From assembly GCA_030673345.1 (NCBI GenBank), contig DAOVJH010000002.1, positions 1 to 18,240 on the forward strand: DNA of 18,240 bases, read 5' to 3'. Below are positions 1 to 6,536 of this stretch, piece after piece; the stretch's first letter is position 1; each line of letters opens with the position of its first letter. The stretch is from Pseudomonadota bacterium (lineage in GTDB: Bacteria > Pseudomonadota > Gammaproteobacteria > SZUA-229). The notes beneath the pieces are model-generated. The model saw only the letters and a program-made list of their open reading frames with translations. It did no database searches and was not told the DNA's origin. The position numbers and the translations under genes are program-made.

Positions 1-512
1 AGCTTCTCATCCAGCTCAGGCTGCCCGAACAACACCATCTGTAATAATTTATTCTGGTCTGTCTCCAGGTTGCTCAACAGGCGTATCTCTTCGAGCGTTT
101 CGATCGGCATGCTCTGCGCTTCTTCAACAAACAGCACGACCTGCCGGTTACTCGCATGTTTCTTTAACAGGTGCGCCTGTATGCGCTGCATCACATCGAC
201 CTTGCTCATCTCATTATTTGCTTCGAGATGCAACTCATGTGCGATGACATGCAGGATATTGTCAGGCGATAAACTTGGATTGGCGATGTAGATCACATCG
301 ACTTCATCTGACAGGCGTACTTCCAGCATCCGGCACAACATAGTCTTGCCGCTACCAACTTCTCCGACGACTTTTATGATGCCTTCACCACTATGGATAG
401 CGTACATCAAAGCATCCAGCGCAGCGCCCCGCTGATTACCCTCAAAGAACAGACTTGTATCCGGGGTGATTTTAAACGGCGGGCGGTTTAAACCGAAATG
501 CTGCTTGTACAT
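1..512 (-). CDS. MshM/ExeA-like AAA ATPase, C-terminus cut by window edge
   Basis: The reading frame is open from the ATG at 512-510 to the left edge, giving the first 170 residues. Visible features are the N-terminal FGL-x-x-PPF-x-x-TPD motif (about residues 6-18) typical of ExeA/GspA-type ATPases, a Walker A GEVGSGKT at 50-57, a Walker B-like VVLFVEEAQ at 125-133 and the LLSNLET...LLQMVLFGQPELD segment at 145-168. The run GEGIIKVVGEVGSGKT and the NLET/FGQPELD segment resemble MSHA-pilus MshM more than the PEP-CTERM-locus ATPase subfamily, from memory of those families. Such proteins are cytoplasmic-side ATPases linked to secretion or pilus and peptidoglycan assembly. The start shares one base with the stop of the upstream regulator gene (TGATG), so translation is probably coupled. 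The missing C-terminus, where a peptidoglycan-binding domain may follow, prevents a precise name. Confidence 0.85.
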   Translation of the reverse strand, partial: MYKQHFGLNRPPFKITPDTSLFFEGNQRGAALDALMYAIHSGEGIIKVVGEVGSGKTMLCRMLEVRLSDEVDVIYIANPSLSPDNILHVIAHELHLEANNEMSKVDVMQRIQAHLLKKHASNRQVVLFVEEAQSMPIETLEEIRLLSNLETDQNKLLQMVLFGQPELDEK

Positions 513-1954
513 CAACCTGTCCCCAGTTTCTGCACTCGGCTATATAATGTTGTACGGTTTATCTTTAATGCTTTTGCCGCTTTACTGACATTGTTACCAT
601 TCATCTCCAGAGCGATGCGGATACTGCGGCTTTCGATCTCACCAAGTAATTTATCGAGATCAAATTCATCTGCCCGAATCTCCTGTGCGATCTTTTCGTC
701 ACTGACGGATGTGGCATTTTCTGCCAGCGCATTTGCCGATAGCTGCGTCTCCAGCTCAGCACTTAGCTGTATCTTATCGACGCTCTGCCCGGGATACTTG
801 GTGCCAAGACGGATAACGATATTTCTCAGCTCGCGTACATTGCCCGGGTAATCATATTGCTGCCATAACTCACGCGCACCATCATCCAGCACAAAGGGTG
901 ATACCGTATCCGCGTAAGACTCCATAAATACGTTTAATAACAGGAAGACGTCATCGCCTCTGACGTTTAATGGCGGTAGCTGAATATTTAAGATGCTCAG
1001 GCGGTGATAGAGATCATTCCTGAATTTTTCACCCCTGACTTCCTCTCTTAATACTCTGTTGGTGGCTGCGATGATGCGCGCCTGTGATTTCATCTCCCGG
1101 GTTTCACCGATACGATAGAATTCACCGCTCTCGATAACCCGCAGCAGCTTGCCCTGCAACGCCATCGGTAATTCACCGATCTCATCCAGCAGCAACGTGC
1201 CTTTACCTGCTTCGATAAAAAAGCCTTTATGCTCCTGCGTGGCACCGGTAAAAGCGCCCTTGGCATGACCGAATAACTGCGCTTCCAGCAGGTCTGGCGC
1301 GATCGCTGCACAGTTGATGGCAAAATACGGCTCTGAACTGCGGCTGCTATTTTCATGCAGCGCCCTGGCGACCAGCTCTTTACCGGTACCCGATGCACCC
1401 TCGATCAGAACGGGGAACGGTGAGTCTGCAAACTGTGATATCTGGTTGTTCACCATCTGTATGGCGACGCTGTCGCCGATGATCGACACCTTTTTCTGTG
1501 AGTCACGGAGCTGATCGATCTCATGCAGCCGCTGATGATGCTGCAGGCGCGCCAACAGCAACTCAGGTTCAGCCGGTTTAGCGATAAAATCAACCGCACC
1601 GATCGTTAAGGCATGCTGGATATTAACGTCATTATCCTGACCGGATAATACCAGCACTTTCATGTTTGGCTGCAGAGACAATAGCTCACGGATTAATGCA
1701 AAACCTTCATCCGGTTTATGCGGGTAGGGCGGCAGGCCTAGATCGATCAGTGCCAGGCTAGGCAGTTCATCTGCCTGGTTGACTCTTTCCAGCGCCTGCG
1801 GACGAGATTCTGCAGTGATCATCTTATATTGCTTACGCAACATAAAACCCAGACCCTCCAGTATTAACGGATCATCATCAACCAGTAGTAAAGTAGCCAC
1901 AGAAGAAGGCGATCCAACGTTCGCCGGTGTTTTTTGTTGTTCATTTTCTGGCAT
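512..1954 (-). CDS. Sigma-54-dependent response regulator (receiver, AAA+, Fis HTH)
   Basis: This is an NtrC-class transcriptional activator of 480 residues. The receiver domain covers about residues 21-140: acidic DDD at 26-28, phospho-acceptor Asp71 in the DLGLPP motif, Ser104 and Lys126. The AAA+ domain has Walker A GASGTGKE (about 186-193, with Ala where Glu is usual), the sigma-54-contacting GAFTGA loop at 233-238 and Walker B LLLDEIGE near 254-261. A Fis-type helix-turn-helix lies near 445-478 (NNVSKAAKALKINRTTLYSRVQKL). The DLGLPP receiver with a following acidic loop resembles PEP-CTERM-box response regulators (PrsR type), but no exosortase gene or kinase is in view, so that assignment is tentative. 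I chose the ATG at 1954, preceded by GGGGA, over an in-frame TTG at 2014 with no ribosome site. It overlaps the ATPase gene downstream by one base, so the two should be cotranscribed. The target promoters are not identifiable here. Confidence 0.9.
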   Translation of the reverse strand: MPENEQQKTPANVGSPSSVATLLLVDDDPLILEGLGFMLRKQYKMITAESRPQALERVNQADELPSLALIDLGLPPYPHKPDEGFALIRELLSLQPNMKVLVLSGQDNDVNIQHALTIGAVDFIAKPAEPELLLARLQHHQRLHEIDQLRDSQKKVSIIGDSVAIQMVNNQISQFADSPFPVLIEGASGTGKELVARALHENSSRSSEPYFAINCAAIAPDLLEAQLFGHAKGAFTGATQEHKGFFIEAGKGTLLLDEIGELPMALQGKLLRVIESGEFYRIGETREMKSQARIIAATNRVLREEVRGEKFRNDLYHRLSILNIQLPPLNVRGDDVFLLLNVFMESYADTVSPFVLDDGARELWQQYDYPGNVRELRNIVIRLGTKYPGQSVDKIQLSAELETQLSANALAENATSVSDEKIAQEIRADEFDLDKLLGEIESRSIRIALEMNGNNVSKAAKALKINRTTLYSRVQKLGTG

Positions 1955-2106
1955 CGATTTCCCCAAAAACCTTAAGATGCATAACCTCTCCTTATATAGC
2001 AGAAATGCAGCCAAGTTTTATACTACGGCGATTAAAAAATATTATAAAAACAGTGCTATTTAATATTTTTGATGCAGCACAACAAATGCGTGGTTAAATA
2101 CGCACC

Positions 2107-2562
2107 ATGTTCAATATCGTGCTCTACCAACCTGAGATTCCACCCAATACGGGCAATATAATCCGCTTATGTGCTAACACCGGGTGTCATCTGCACCTGA
2201 TCGAACCGCTGGGATTTAAACTGGAGGACAAGCAGTTAAGGCGTGCCGGGCTGGATTATCATGAATGGGCGGACGTTAAAACTTATAACTCGATCAACGA
2301 ATTAAAACCGCAACAGAACGTTTACGCCTTATCGACCAAAGGCCGGAAACATTACCACCAGGCAAGTTTTAAAGCGGGCGATTATCTGGTGTTTGGCCCT
2401 GAGACCAGGGGCTTACCCGAAGAATACATGAACACACTGGATAGCGATCATATCCTGCGCCTGCCTATGCGGGAACATAGCCGCAGCCTGAACCTGTCAA
2501 ATACGGTCGCCATCGTGGTCTACGAAGCACTTCGGCAAAACCACTTTTCGGCGTTTGAATAG
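2107..2562 (+). CDS. trmL: tRNA (cytidine(34)-2'-O)-methyltransferase TrmL
   Basis: This is a small SPOUT-family methyltransferase that 2'-O-methylates the wobble nucleotide of tRNA-Leu isoacceptors using S-adenosylmethionine; it acts as a cytoplasmic dimer. The 151 residues match the usual length (E. coli about 157). Seen in the sequence are the N-terminal FNIVLYQPEIPPNTGNIIRL motif, FGPETRGLP (SPOUT motif 2, about 97-105) and the C-terminal knot segment RLPMREHSRSLNLSNTVAIV. The gene stands alone on the plus strand, divergent from the response regulator and converging on gpsA with a 7-base gap. In E. coli trmL lies downstream of gpsA-cysE on the same strand, so its orientation is flipped here relative to that arrangement. 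Confidence 0.95.
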   Translation: MFNIVLYQPEIPPNTGNIIRLCANTGCHLHLIEPLGFKLEDKQLRRAGLDYHEWADVKTYNSINELKPQQNVYALSTKGRKHYHQASFKAGDYLVFGPETRGLPEEYMNTLDSDHILRLPMREHSRSLNLSNTVAIVVYEALRQNHFSAFE

Positions 2563-2569
2563 CCCGGCT

Positions 2570-3586
2570 TTAGATAGCTTCCTGCGACGATTTACGGCTG
2601 AGCAGCGTCTTCACGGCTTCATCGATCGGGCAGTTTTCGTATAGAACACGATAGACCTGCTCACTGATCGGCACTTCGACATGATATTTCTTTGCCAGTG
2701 CGACGACTTCTTTTGCCGTTTTGATACCTTCGATTGCCTGCCCGATTTCTTCACGCGCCTGCTCCAGTGTTTTTCCCTGCGCCAGCAACAGGCCGGTGCG
2801 GCGGTTACGTGACTGGTCATCAGTACAGGTCAGGATAAGGTCACCCATGCCGGCAAGCCCCATGAAGGTCTCACGCTTCCCACCCATGGCTTCCCCCAGG
2901 CGCATCATCTCCGCCAGCCCACGAGTGATTAATGCCGCCCGGGTATTTGCACCAAAACCCAGGCCATCAGCCGCACCCGCGGCTATCGCCAGTACATTCT
3001 TCAAAGAACCACCTAGTTCGACACCGATAAGGTCACCGCTTAGATACACACGGAAACGCCCGCTATGCAGATCATCGATAATCTGGCTGGAAAAAGATTC
3101 TGACTCAGAAGCCACGGTGATCGACGTGGGTAAATTCCGCGCAACTTCACCAGCAAACGTCGGCCCCGACATCACCGCCGTTTTTTTACAGTGCGGCAAT
3201 TCTTCAGCAATCACCTGGTGGATCAGCTTGCCAGTACCACGCTCCAGGCCTTTACTCGCCCACGCGATACCGACATTTTCTTTGAACAGGTGTGCATTTT
3301 TTTGCAGGAAGGGACGATAGGCATCACTGGGTATCGCGATCAGAACCCAGGCAGGCGATGCCAGGGCCAGCTCGAGGTCTGACGTCACCTGTAACAGGTC
3401 AGGAAAAGGGATATCCGGCAGATATTGCTGATTACGGCGCTGTTCGGATAACAGCTGGATATGCTCAGGCTCATTCCCCCACAGCAATACGTGGTGGCCA
3501 GATTCCGCCATGTGCATCGCCAGTGCTGTTCCCCATGAACCTGCACCCAGTACGACGATGGGATGCGCTTGATCAACCGCTGCCAT
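2570..3586 (-). CDS. gpsA: Glycerol-3-phosphate dehydrogenase [NAD(P)+]
   Basis: GpsA reduces dihydroxyacetone phosphate to sn-glycerol 3-phosphate, the backbone for phospholipid synthesis, in the cytoplasm. The Rossmann motif VVLGAGSWGTALA is at about residues 11-23. The conserved GGSLKNVLAIAAGAADGLG stretch holds the catalytic lysine, and the C-terminal GLAGMGDLILTC and PISEQVYRVLY motifs are present. The length from the ATG at 3586 is 338 residues (E. coli 339). An in-frame TTG at 3592 gives only two more residues and is less likely. The gene begins 14 bases after the secB stop, fitting the conserved secB-gpsA operon. No cysE follows, unlike E. coli. Confidence 0.96.
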   Translation of the reverse strand: MAAVDQAHPIVVLGAGSWGTALAMHMAESGHHVLLWGNEPEHIQLLSEQRRNQQYLPDIPFPDLLQVTSDLELALASPAWVLIAIPSDAYRPFLQKNAHLFKENVGIAWASKGLERGTGKLIHQVIAEELPHCKKTAVMSGPTFAGEVARNLPTSITVASESESFSSQIIDDLHSGRFRVYLSGDLIGVELGGSLKNVLAIAAGAADGLGFGANTRAALITRGLAEMMRLGEAMGGKRETFMGLAGMGDLILTCTDDQSRNRRTGLLLAQGKTLEQAREEIGQAIEGIKTAKEVVALAKKYHVEVPISEQVYRVLYENCPIDEAVKTLLSRKSSQEAI

Positions 3587-3600
3587 ATGCAAAGGCCGGC

Positions 3601-4065
3601 TTAATGCGCCGTACTTTCTTCGCCTTGCTCAGAGGCTGCTTGCTGCTGCATCTGCTGCGTATACAGCGCGTTAAAGTTTACCGGCGCTAATAATAATTGC
3701 GGAAATCCGCCTTTAGAAACCAGTTCCGAGACCGCTTCTCTTGCAAAAGGAAAAAGTGTTTCCGGGCAATAGGCGCCGATCATGCCGCCCAGACTCTCCT
3801 CTGGAAAACCAGAGATACTAAAAATACCAGCCTGTTTCACTTCAGCCAGAAAAGCCGTTTTTTCATCATGTTTGGCTGTAACCGTAAGTTCAAGCACGAC
3901 CTCATAGGTATCATCGGTTATCGCCTGGTTTGAACTGTTAATCTGTACGTTTATCTGTGGCTGCCAGTCACCACTGGTAAAAGTCTGGGGTGAATTAGGC
4001 GATTCAAATGAAACATCCTTTAAATAAATTTTCTGAATCGCAAACTGCTGGTTTTCTTCGCTCAT
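3601..4065 (-). CDS. secB: Protein-export chaperone SecB
   Basis: SecB is the homotetrameric cytoplasmic chaperone that holds preproteins unfolded and passes them to SecA. The 154 residues match the family length (E. coli 155). Characteristic segments are FAIQKIYLKDVSFESPNSP near the N-terminus, the central VVLELTVTAKHDEKTAFLAEVKQAGIF and the signature ISGFPEESLGGMIGAYCPETLFPFAREAVS-type region followed by GGFPQLLLAPVNF. The C-terminal tail is Gln/Glu rich, as is common for the flexible SecA-binding end. AGGA lies seven bases before the ATG. The gene follows the rhodanese gene after 36 bases. In enterobacteria grxC separates these two; it is absent here. Confidence 0.97.
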   Translation of the reverse strand: MSEENQQFAIQKIYLKDVSFESPNSPQTFTSGDWQPQINVQINSSNQAITDDTYEVVLELTVTAKHDEKTAFLAEVKQAGIFSISGFPEESLGGMIGAYCPETLFPFAREAVSELVSKGGFPQLLLAPVNFNALYTQQMQQQAASEQGEESTAH

Positions 4066-4101
4066 GATTTATTCCTGAAATAGATAACTTAAGTGAATAG
4101 T

Positions 4102-4530
4102 TTATTTTTTTGTCAGCGGCATGTTCGCTTCTTTCCATGCTGCAATCCCGCCTTCCAGGTTATTAACCTTTTCAAATCCGGCCTTTTTTAATAACTTGAT
4201 GGCACGGGTTACGGTATTACCTGAAGTACAATAGATCAACACAGGGTCTGATTTATTTCCTGATAAACCATCGATGTTCGATGCAAAATCACTCAATGGG
4301 ATATTTTTTGCCCCTTTGATATGGCCACTTTTATAATCGGCAGCCGTCCTGATATCCAGGATCAGGGCATCACTATTATTATTCATTAATCTTATCGCCA
4401 TCGAAGGTGATAGAAATGAACCCCTGTTCGCCTGGTGATCGAGCTCAGCTTTGATCAGCATGACCATAACAACCGCCAGTGCTGCGAATAACAGTAGGTT
4501 ATCTAGTATAAATTCGGAGAGTTGCTCCAT
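4102..4530 (-). CDS. yibN: Membrane-anchored rhodanese-like sulfurtransferase (YibN type)
   Basis: The 142-residue protein has one N-terminal transmembrane helix (about 11-27) followed by a single cytoplasmic rhodanese domain (about 38-140). The active-site cysteine is Cys101 in the six-residue loop CTSGNT. Other family marks are LILDIRTAADYKSGHIKGAKNIPL and the C-terminal NLEGGIAAWKEANMPL. Rhodaneses of this type carry a persulfide on the loop cysteine and transfer sulfane sulfur; the physiological acceptor is unknown. The gene precedes secB as yibN does in E. coli and lies downstream of an ArsR-type regulator with the cysteine pattern of persulfide sensors. That setting recalls E. coli YgaV-YgaP, where YgaP is also a membrane rhodanese. 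Placement with secB-gpsA favours the yibN name over ygaP. Confidence 0.9.
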   Translation of the reverse strand: MEQLSEFILDNLLLFAALAVVMVMLIKAELDHQANRGSFLSPSMAIRLMNNNSDALILDIRTAADYKSGHIKGAKNIPLSDFASNIDGLSGNKSDPVLIYCTSGNTVTRAIKLLKKAGFEKVNNLEGGIAAWKEANMPLTKK

Positions 4531-4612
4531 AATGACAGAGACCTGTTGAAGCCAGTATTAAACTGAAATAAAAATTAAACGATAATTATAAAGCATAACA
4601 CCAGATAGCGCT

Positions 4613-4659
4613 CTATAAGGTTAAGGTCCGGTTTATAACCTTACCACTCAACCTTATAG
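4613..4659. repeat. Nested inverted repeat between the arsR-type gene and yibN
   Basis: A perfect 10-base inverted repeat has arms CTATAAGGTT (4613-4622) and AACCTTATAG (4650-4659). Inside it is a second pair, TAAGGT (4622-4627) and ACCTTA (4638-4643). The left half therefore holds AAGGTTAAGGT and the right half two ACCTTA-type copies, so alternative pairings are possible. It lies in the 171-base gap downstream of the arsR-type gene and upstream of yibN. It could be an operator with repeated half-sites, or an RNA hairpin attenuating read-through into yibN. There is no T-run of an intrinsic terminator on the minus strand. The rest of the gap shows no gene. Confidence 0.6.
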
Positions 4660-4701
4660 CGGGGCGTATCTGCGTTATATCAGACAGAGATTCCTGACGG
4701 C

Positions 4702-5031
4702 CTAGTGTGTTGGCCCTGCTGAACAGAACACTTCCTGCATCATACCGATCAAACGCAATGTACGGGTATCACCGACTCGATAAAACACTTTGTTTGCATC
4801 TTTTCTGGATGCCAGTATTCCTTTGTCACGTAATATAGCCAGGTGTTGAGAGATATTGCTCTGTGATGTACCCACGGCTTCAACGATATCCTGTACACTC
4901 ACTTCCTGGTCACCTAAAGTACAAAGTATCTTTAATCGCAGAGGGTGCGACATTGCCTTGAGTGAACGTGAGGCGCGACTGATATCTTCTTCACGTGTCA
5001 TTAGATCAGGATCATTAGAACTTACTGCCAT
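4702..5031 (-). CDS. ArsR-family regulator with YgaV/BigR/SqrR-like cysteine pair
   Basis: This 109-residue winged-helix repressor carries the ArsR/SmtB fold: LKAMSHPLRLKILCTLGD (24-41), the recognition helix region TSQSNISQHLAILRDKGIL (55-73) and the wing ASRKDANKVFYRV. The metal-binding ELCVCD motif is absent. Instead there are two cysteines, Cys37 (ILC) and Cys103 (VFC) near the C-terminus. Their 66-residue spacing almost equals that recalled for E. coli YgaV (67), and the flanking residues match. In that group the cysteines form a polysulfide bridge on exposure to persulfides and release DNA. I chose the ATG at 5031, with GAGG eight bases upstream, over the TTG at 5049. The gene leads the minus-strand block ending in gpsA and is divergent from envC. 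Sulfide or persulfide sensing is inferred. Confidence 0.88.
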   Translation of the reverse strand: MAVSSNDPDLMTREEDISRASRSLKAMSHPLRLKILCTLGDQEVSVQDIVEAVGTSQSNISQHLAILRDKGILASRKDANKVFYRVGDTRTLRLIGMMQEVFCSAGPTH

Positions 5032-5052
5032 GGTGTAACCTCGAAACAAAAA

Positions 5053-5090
5053 TGTTGATTAACAATATAATTAATAAAGCATACATTAAT
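5053..5090. promoter_or_regulatory. Candidate ArsR-type operator in the arsR/envC divergent gap
   Basis: The AT-rich divergent gap has two symmetric elements close to the arsR-type start. TGTTGATTAACA at 5053-5064 is a six-base half-site palindrome with one mismatched pair. ATTAAT occurs at 5070-5075 and again at 5085-5090, spaced by nine bases. ArsR repressors normally bind AT-rich imperfect inverted repeats over their own promoter, so autoregulation is plausible. AT-rich sequence gives such palindromes by chance, and no clear -35/-10 pair was identified. Confidence 0.35.
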
Positions 5091-5179
5091 ACACTTTTTT
5101 TTGAATTGAAATAGCTAAATCCTGAAAATTGAGTAAATATTTATTACTCGGCACTCAATCCCGGTTGCATAATAGCGAA

Positions 5180-6406
5180 ATGCCCAGAATCAAACCACCC
5201 TCTGACACAGAAAAACTGCGCACTATATTTTCCATATTCTTGTTTTTATGGCTTTTTTTCGGTTTTAATACTGCATATGCATCAAAAAATGAAGATATGT
5301 CGCATTATCAGGACAAGCTGGCAAAGCTGCAGAAAAGCATAACCAAGGTACAGCAGCACCTGAAAGGCAACAAAAGACAGCGCAGCCACGTCGTTACTGA
5401 GCTAAAAACACTAGAAGCTGAAATAAGCAAAAACTCCCGAAAACTCAAACAACTGGAAAAAGACGTATACGCTAGCCGCAAGCAGGTAAAACAGTTAAAA
5501 AATGAACTGAAACAACTGAACCGGCAGTTAAGTGATCAACGCACCATTTTATCCGAACAGATTCGTTCCGCGTACGGTATGGGACATCAACAAAACCTTA
5601 AAATGCTGCTAAACCAGCAAGATCCTGCACAAGCAGGGCGCACACAGGCTTATTTCAACTACTTAAACCGGGCCAGGCAGCAGCAGATCGACACCTTTCT
5701 AGCCACCTTCGAACTCAAAAAACAAACGGAGTCCAGCCTCGAACAGTCGCTAACAGCACAGAACAAGCTGCTAAAAGCACAGAAAAAGAAAAAACGACAA
5801 CGACAGAAACAACGCTTACAGCGTAAAAATCTGCTGGCAGAGCTCAGTAAAAAAATTAAAAACCAGGAAAGCACACTGAGCAGCCTGGAGAGCAGCCGCG
5901 GCCGCATCGAAAACCTGCTCAAATCACTCGGTGAACTGCTGGCAGATATACCCACCAGCCCCTCGGAAAACCAGCCATTCATCGCACAGAAAGGCAGCTT
6001 GCCCTGGCCCGTTAAAGGCCGCTTCATGAACCGGTTCGGCCAGAATAAAAACTATGGCGATCTAAAATGGAACGGGATACTGATCAAAGCGGCGCTTGGC
6101 ACACCGGTACGCGTTATCAGCCACGGCCGCGTCGTCTTCTCAGACTGGCTACAGGGTTTTGGTTTTATAACGATCATCGATCACGGCGATGGTTACATGA
6201 GCCTGTACGGCCAGAATGAATCACTGTTCAAACAGACTGGCGACTGGGTACAGGCAGGTGAGGTTATCGCTGCGGCAGGCGATAGCGGCGGGCAACCCGT
6301 CAGTGGTGTCTATTTTGAGATTCGCTCACGCGGAAAGCCAGTCAATCCATCAAAATGGTGTTCGACCAAAGCCAGACATGCCGGCCCAAAGAGTCCGACT
6401 TTGTAA
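5180..6406 (+). CDS. envC: Murein hydrolase activator EnvC (degenerate LytM/M23)
   Basis: EnvC is a periplasmic divisome factor that activates the cell-separation amidases AmiA and AmiB. The 408-residue product (E. coli 419) has a signal peptide at 1-34 with cleavage after AYA, long coiled-coil segments rich in Lys, Gln and Leu (about 40-260), then a LytM/peptidase M23 domain from about 276 (LPWPVKGRF...). The zinc ligands of active M23 enzymes are missing: the usual HxGxD is NGILI, the Y-x-H position reads YGQN and the HLHFE motif reads VYFE. It should therefore be a non-enzymatic activator, as is E. coli EnvC. I chose the ATG at 5180; a TTG at 5129 would push the signal peptide about 17 residues inward. 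gpmI, which usually precedes envC, is missing. ctpA and yibQ follow. Confidence 0.93.
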   Translation: MPRIKPPSDTEKLRTIFSIFLFLWLFFGFNTAYASKNEDMSHYQDKLAKLQKSITKVQQHLKGNKRQRSHVVTELKTLEAEISKNSRKLKQLEKDVYASRKQVKQLKNELKQLNRQLSDQRTILSEQIRSAYGMGHQQNLKMLLNQQDPAQAGRTQAYFNYLNRARQQQIDTFLATFELKKQTESSLEQSLTAQNKLLKAQKKKKRQRQKQRLQRKNLLAELSKKIKNQESTLSSLESSRGRIENLLKSLGELLADIPTSPSENQPFIAQKGSLPWPVKGRFMNRFGQNKNYGDLKWNGILIKAALGTPVRVISHGRVVFSDWLQGFGFITIIDHGDGYMSLYGQNESLFKQTGDWVQAGEVIAAAGDSGGQPVSGVYFEIRSRGKPVNPSKWCSTKARHAGPKSPTL

Positions 6407-6536
6407 TAATAAAAGTGGAACATACTGGCTTTAATACGCTCTAACCACTATTATTTACCTAATAGCGATTTGTTGTGTATTCTTCTTCCCGTACAAATCT
6501 TTACAAATTCAAAAGTGGTATTTACCGGAGTAATTT

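Noticed and set aside
498..851. 117-residue plus-strand frame
   Set aside because: It lies antisense to the response regulator and has no recognisable protein pattern; the opposite strand has clear domain motifs.
2721..3320. 199-residue plus-strand frame across gpsA
   Set aside because: It is antisense to the well-conserved gpsA and is Arg/Pro/Ser-rich low-complexity translation, typical of a shadow frame.
5129..6406. EnvC-like protein as an active M23 peptidase
   Set aside because: All expected zinc ligands are replaced, as in EnvC activators.
6405..6456. AATAATA..AGTGG / CCACT..TATTATT imperfect inverted repeat after envC
   Set aside because: The arms are AT-rich with a bulge and a loop of more than 20 bases; there is no T-run, so it is not supported as a terminator.
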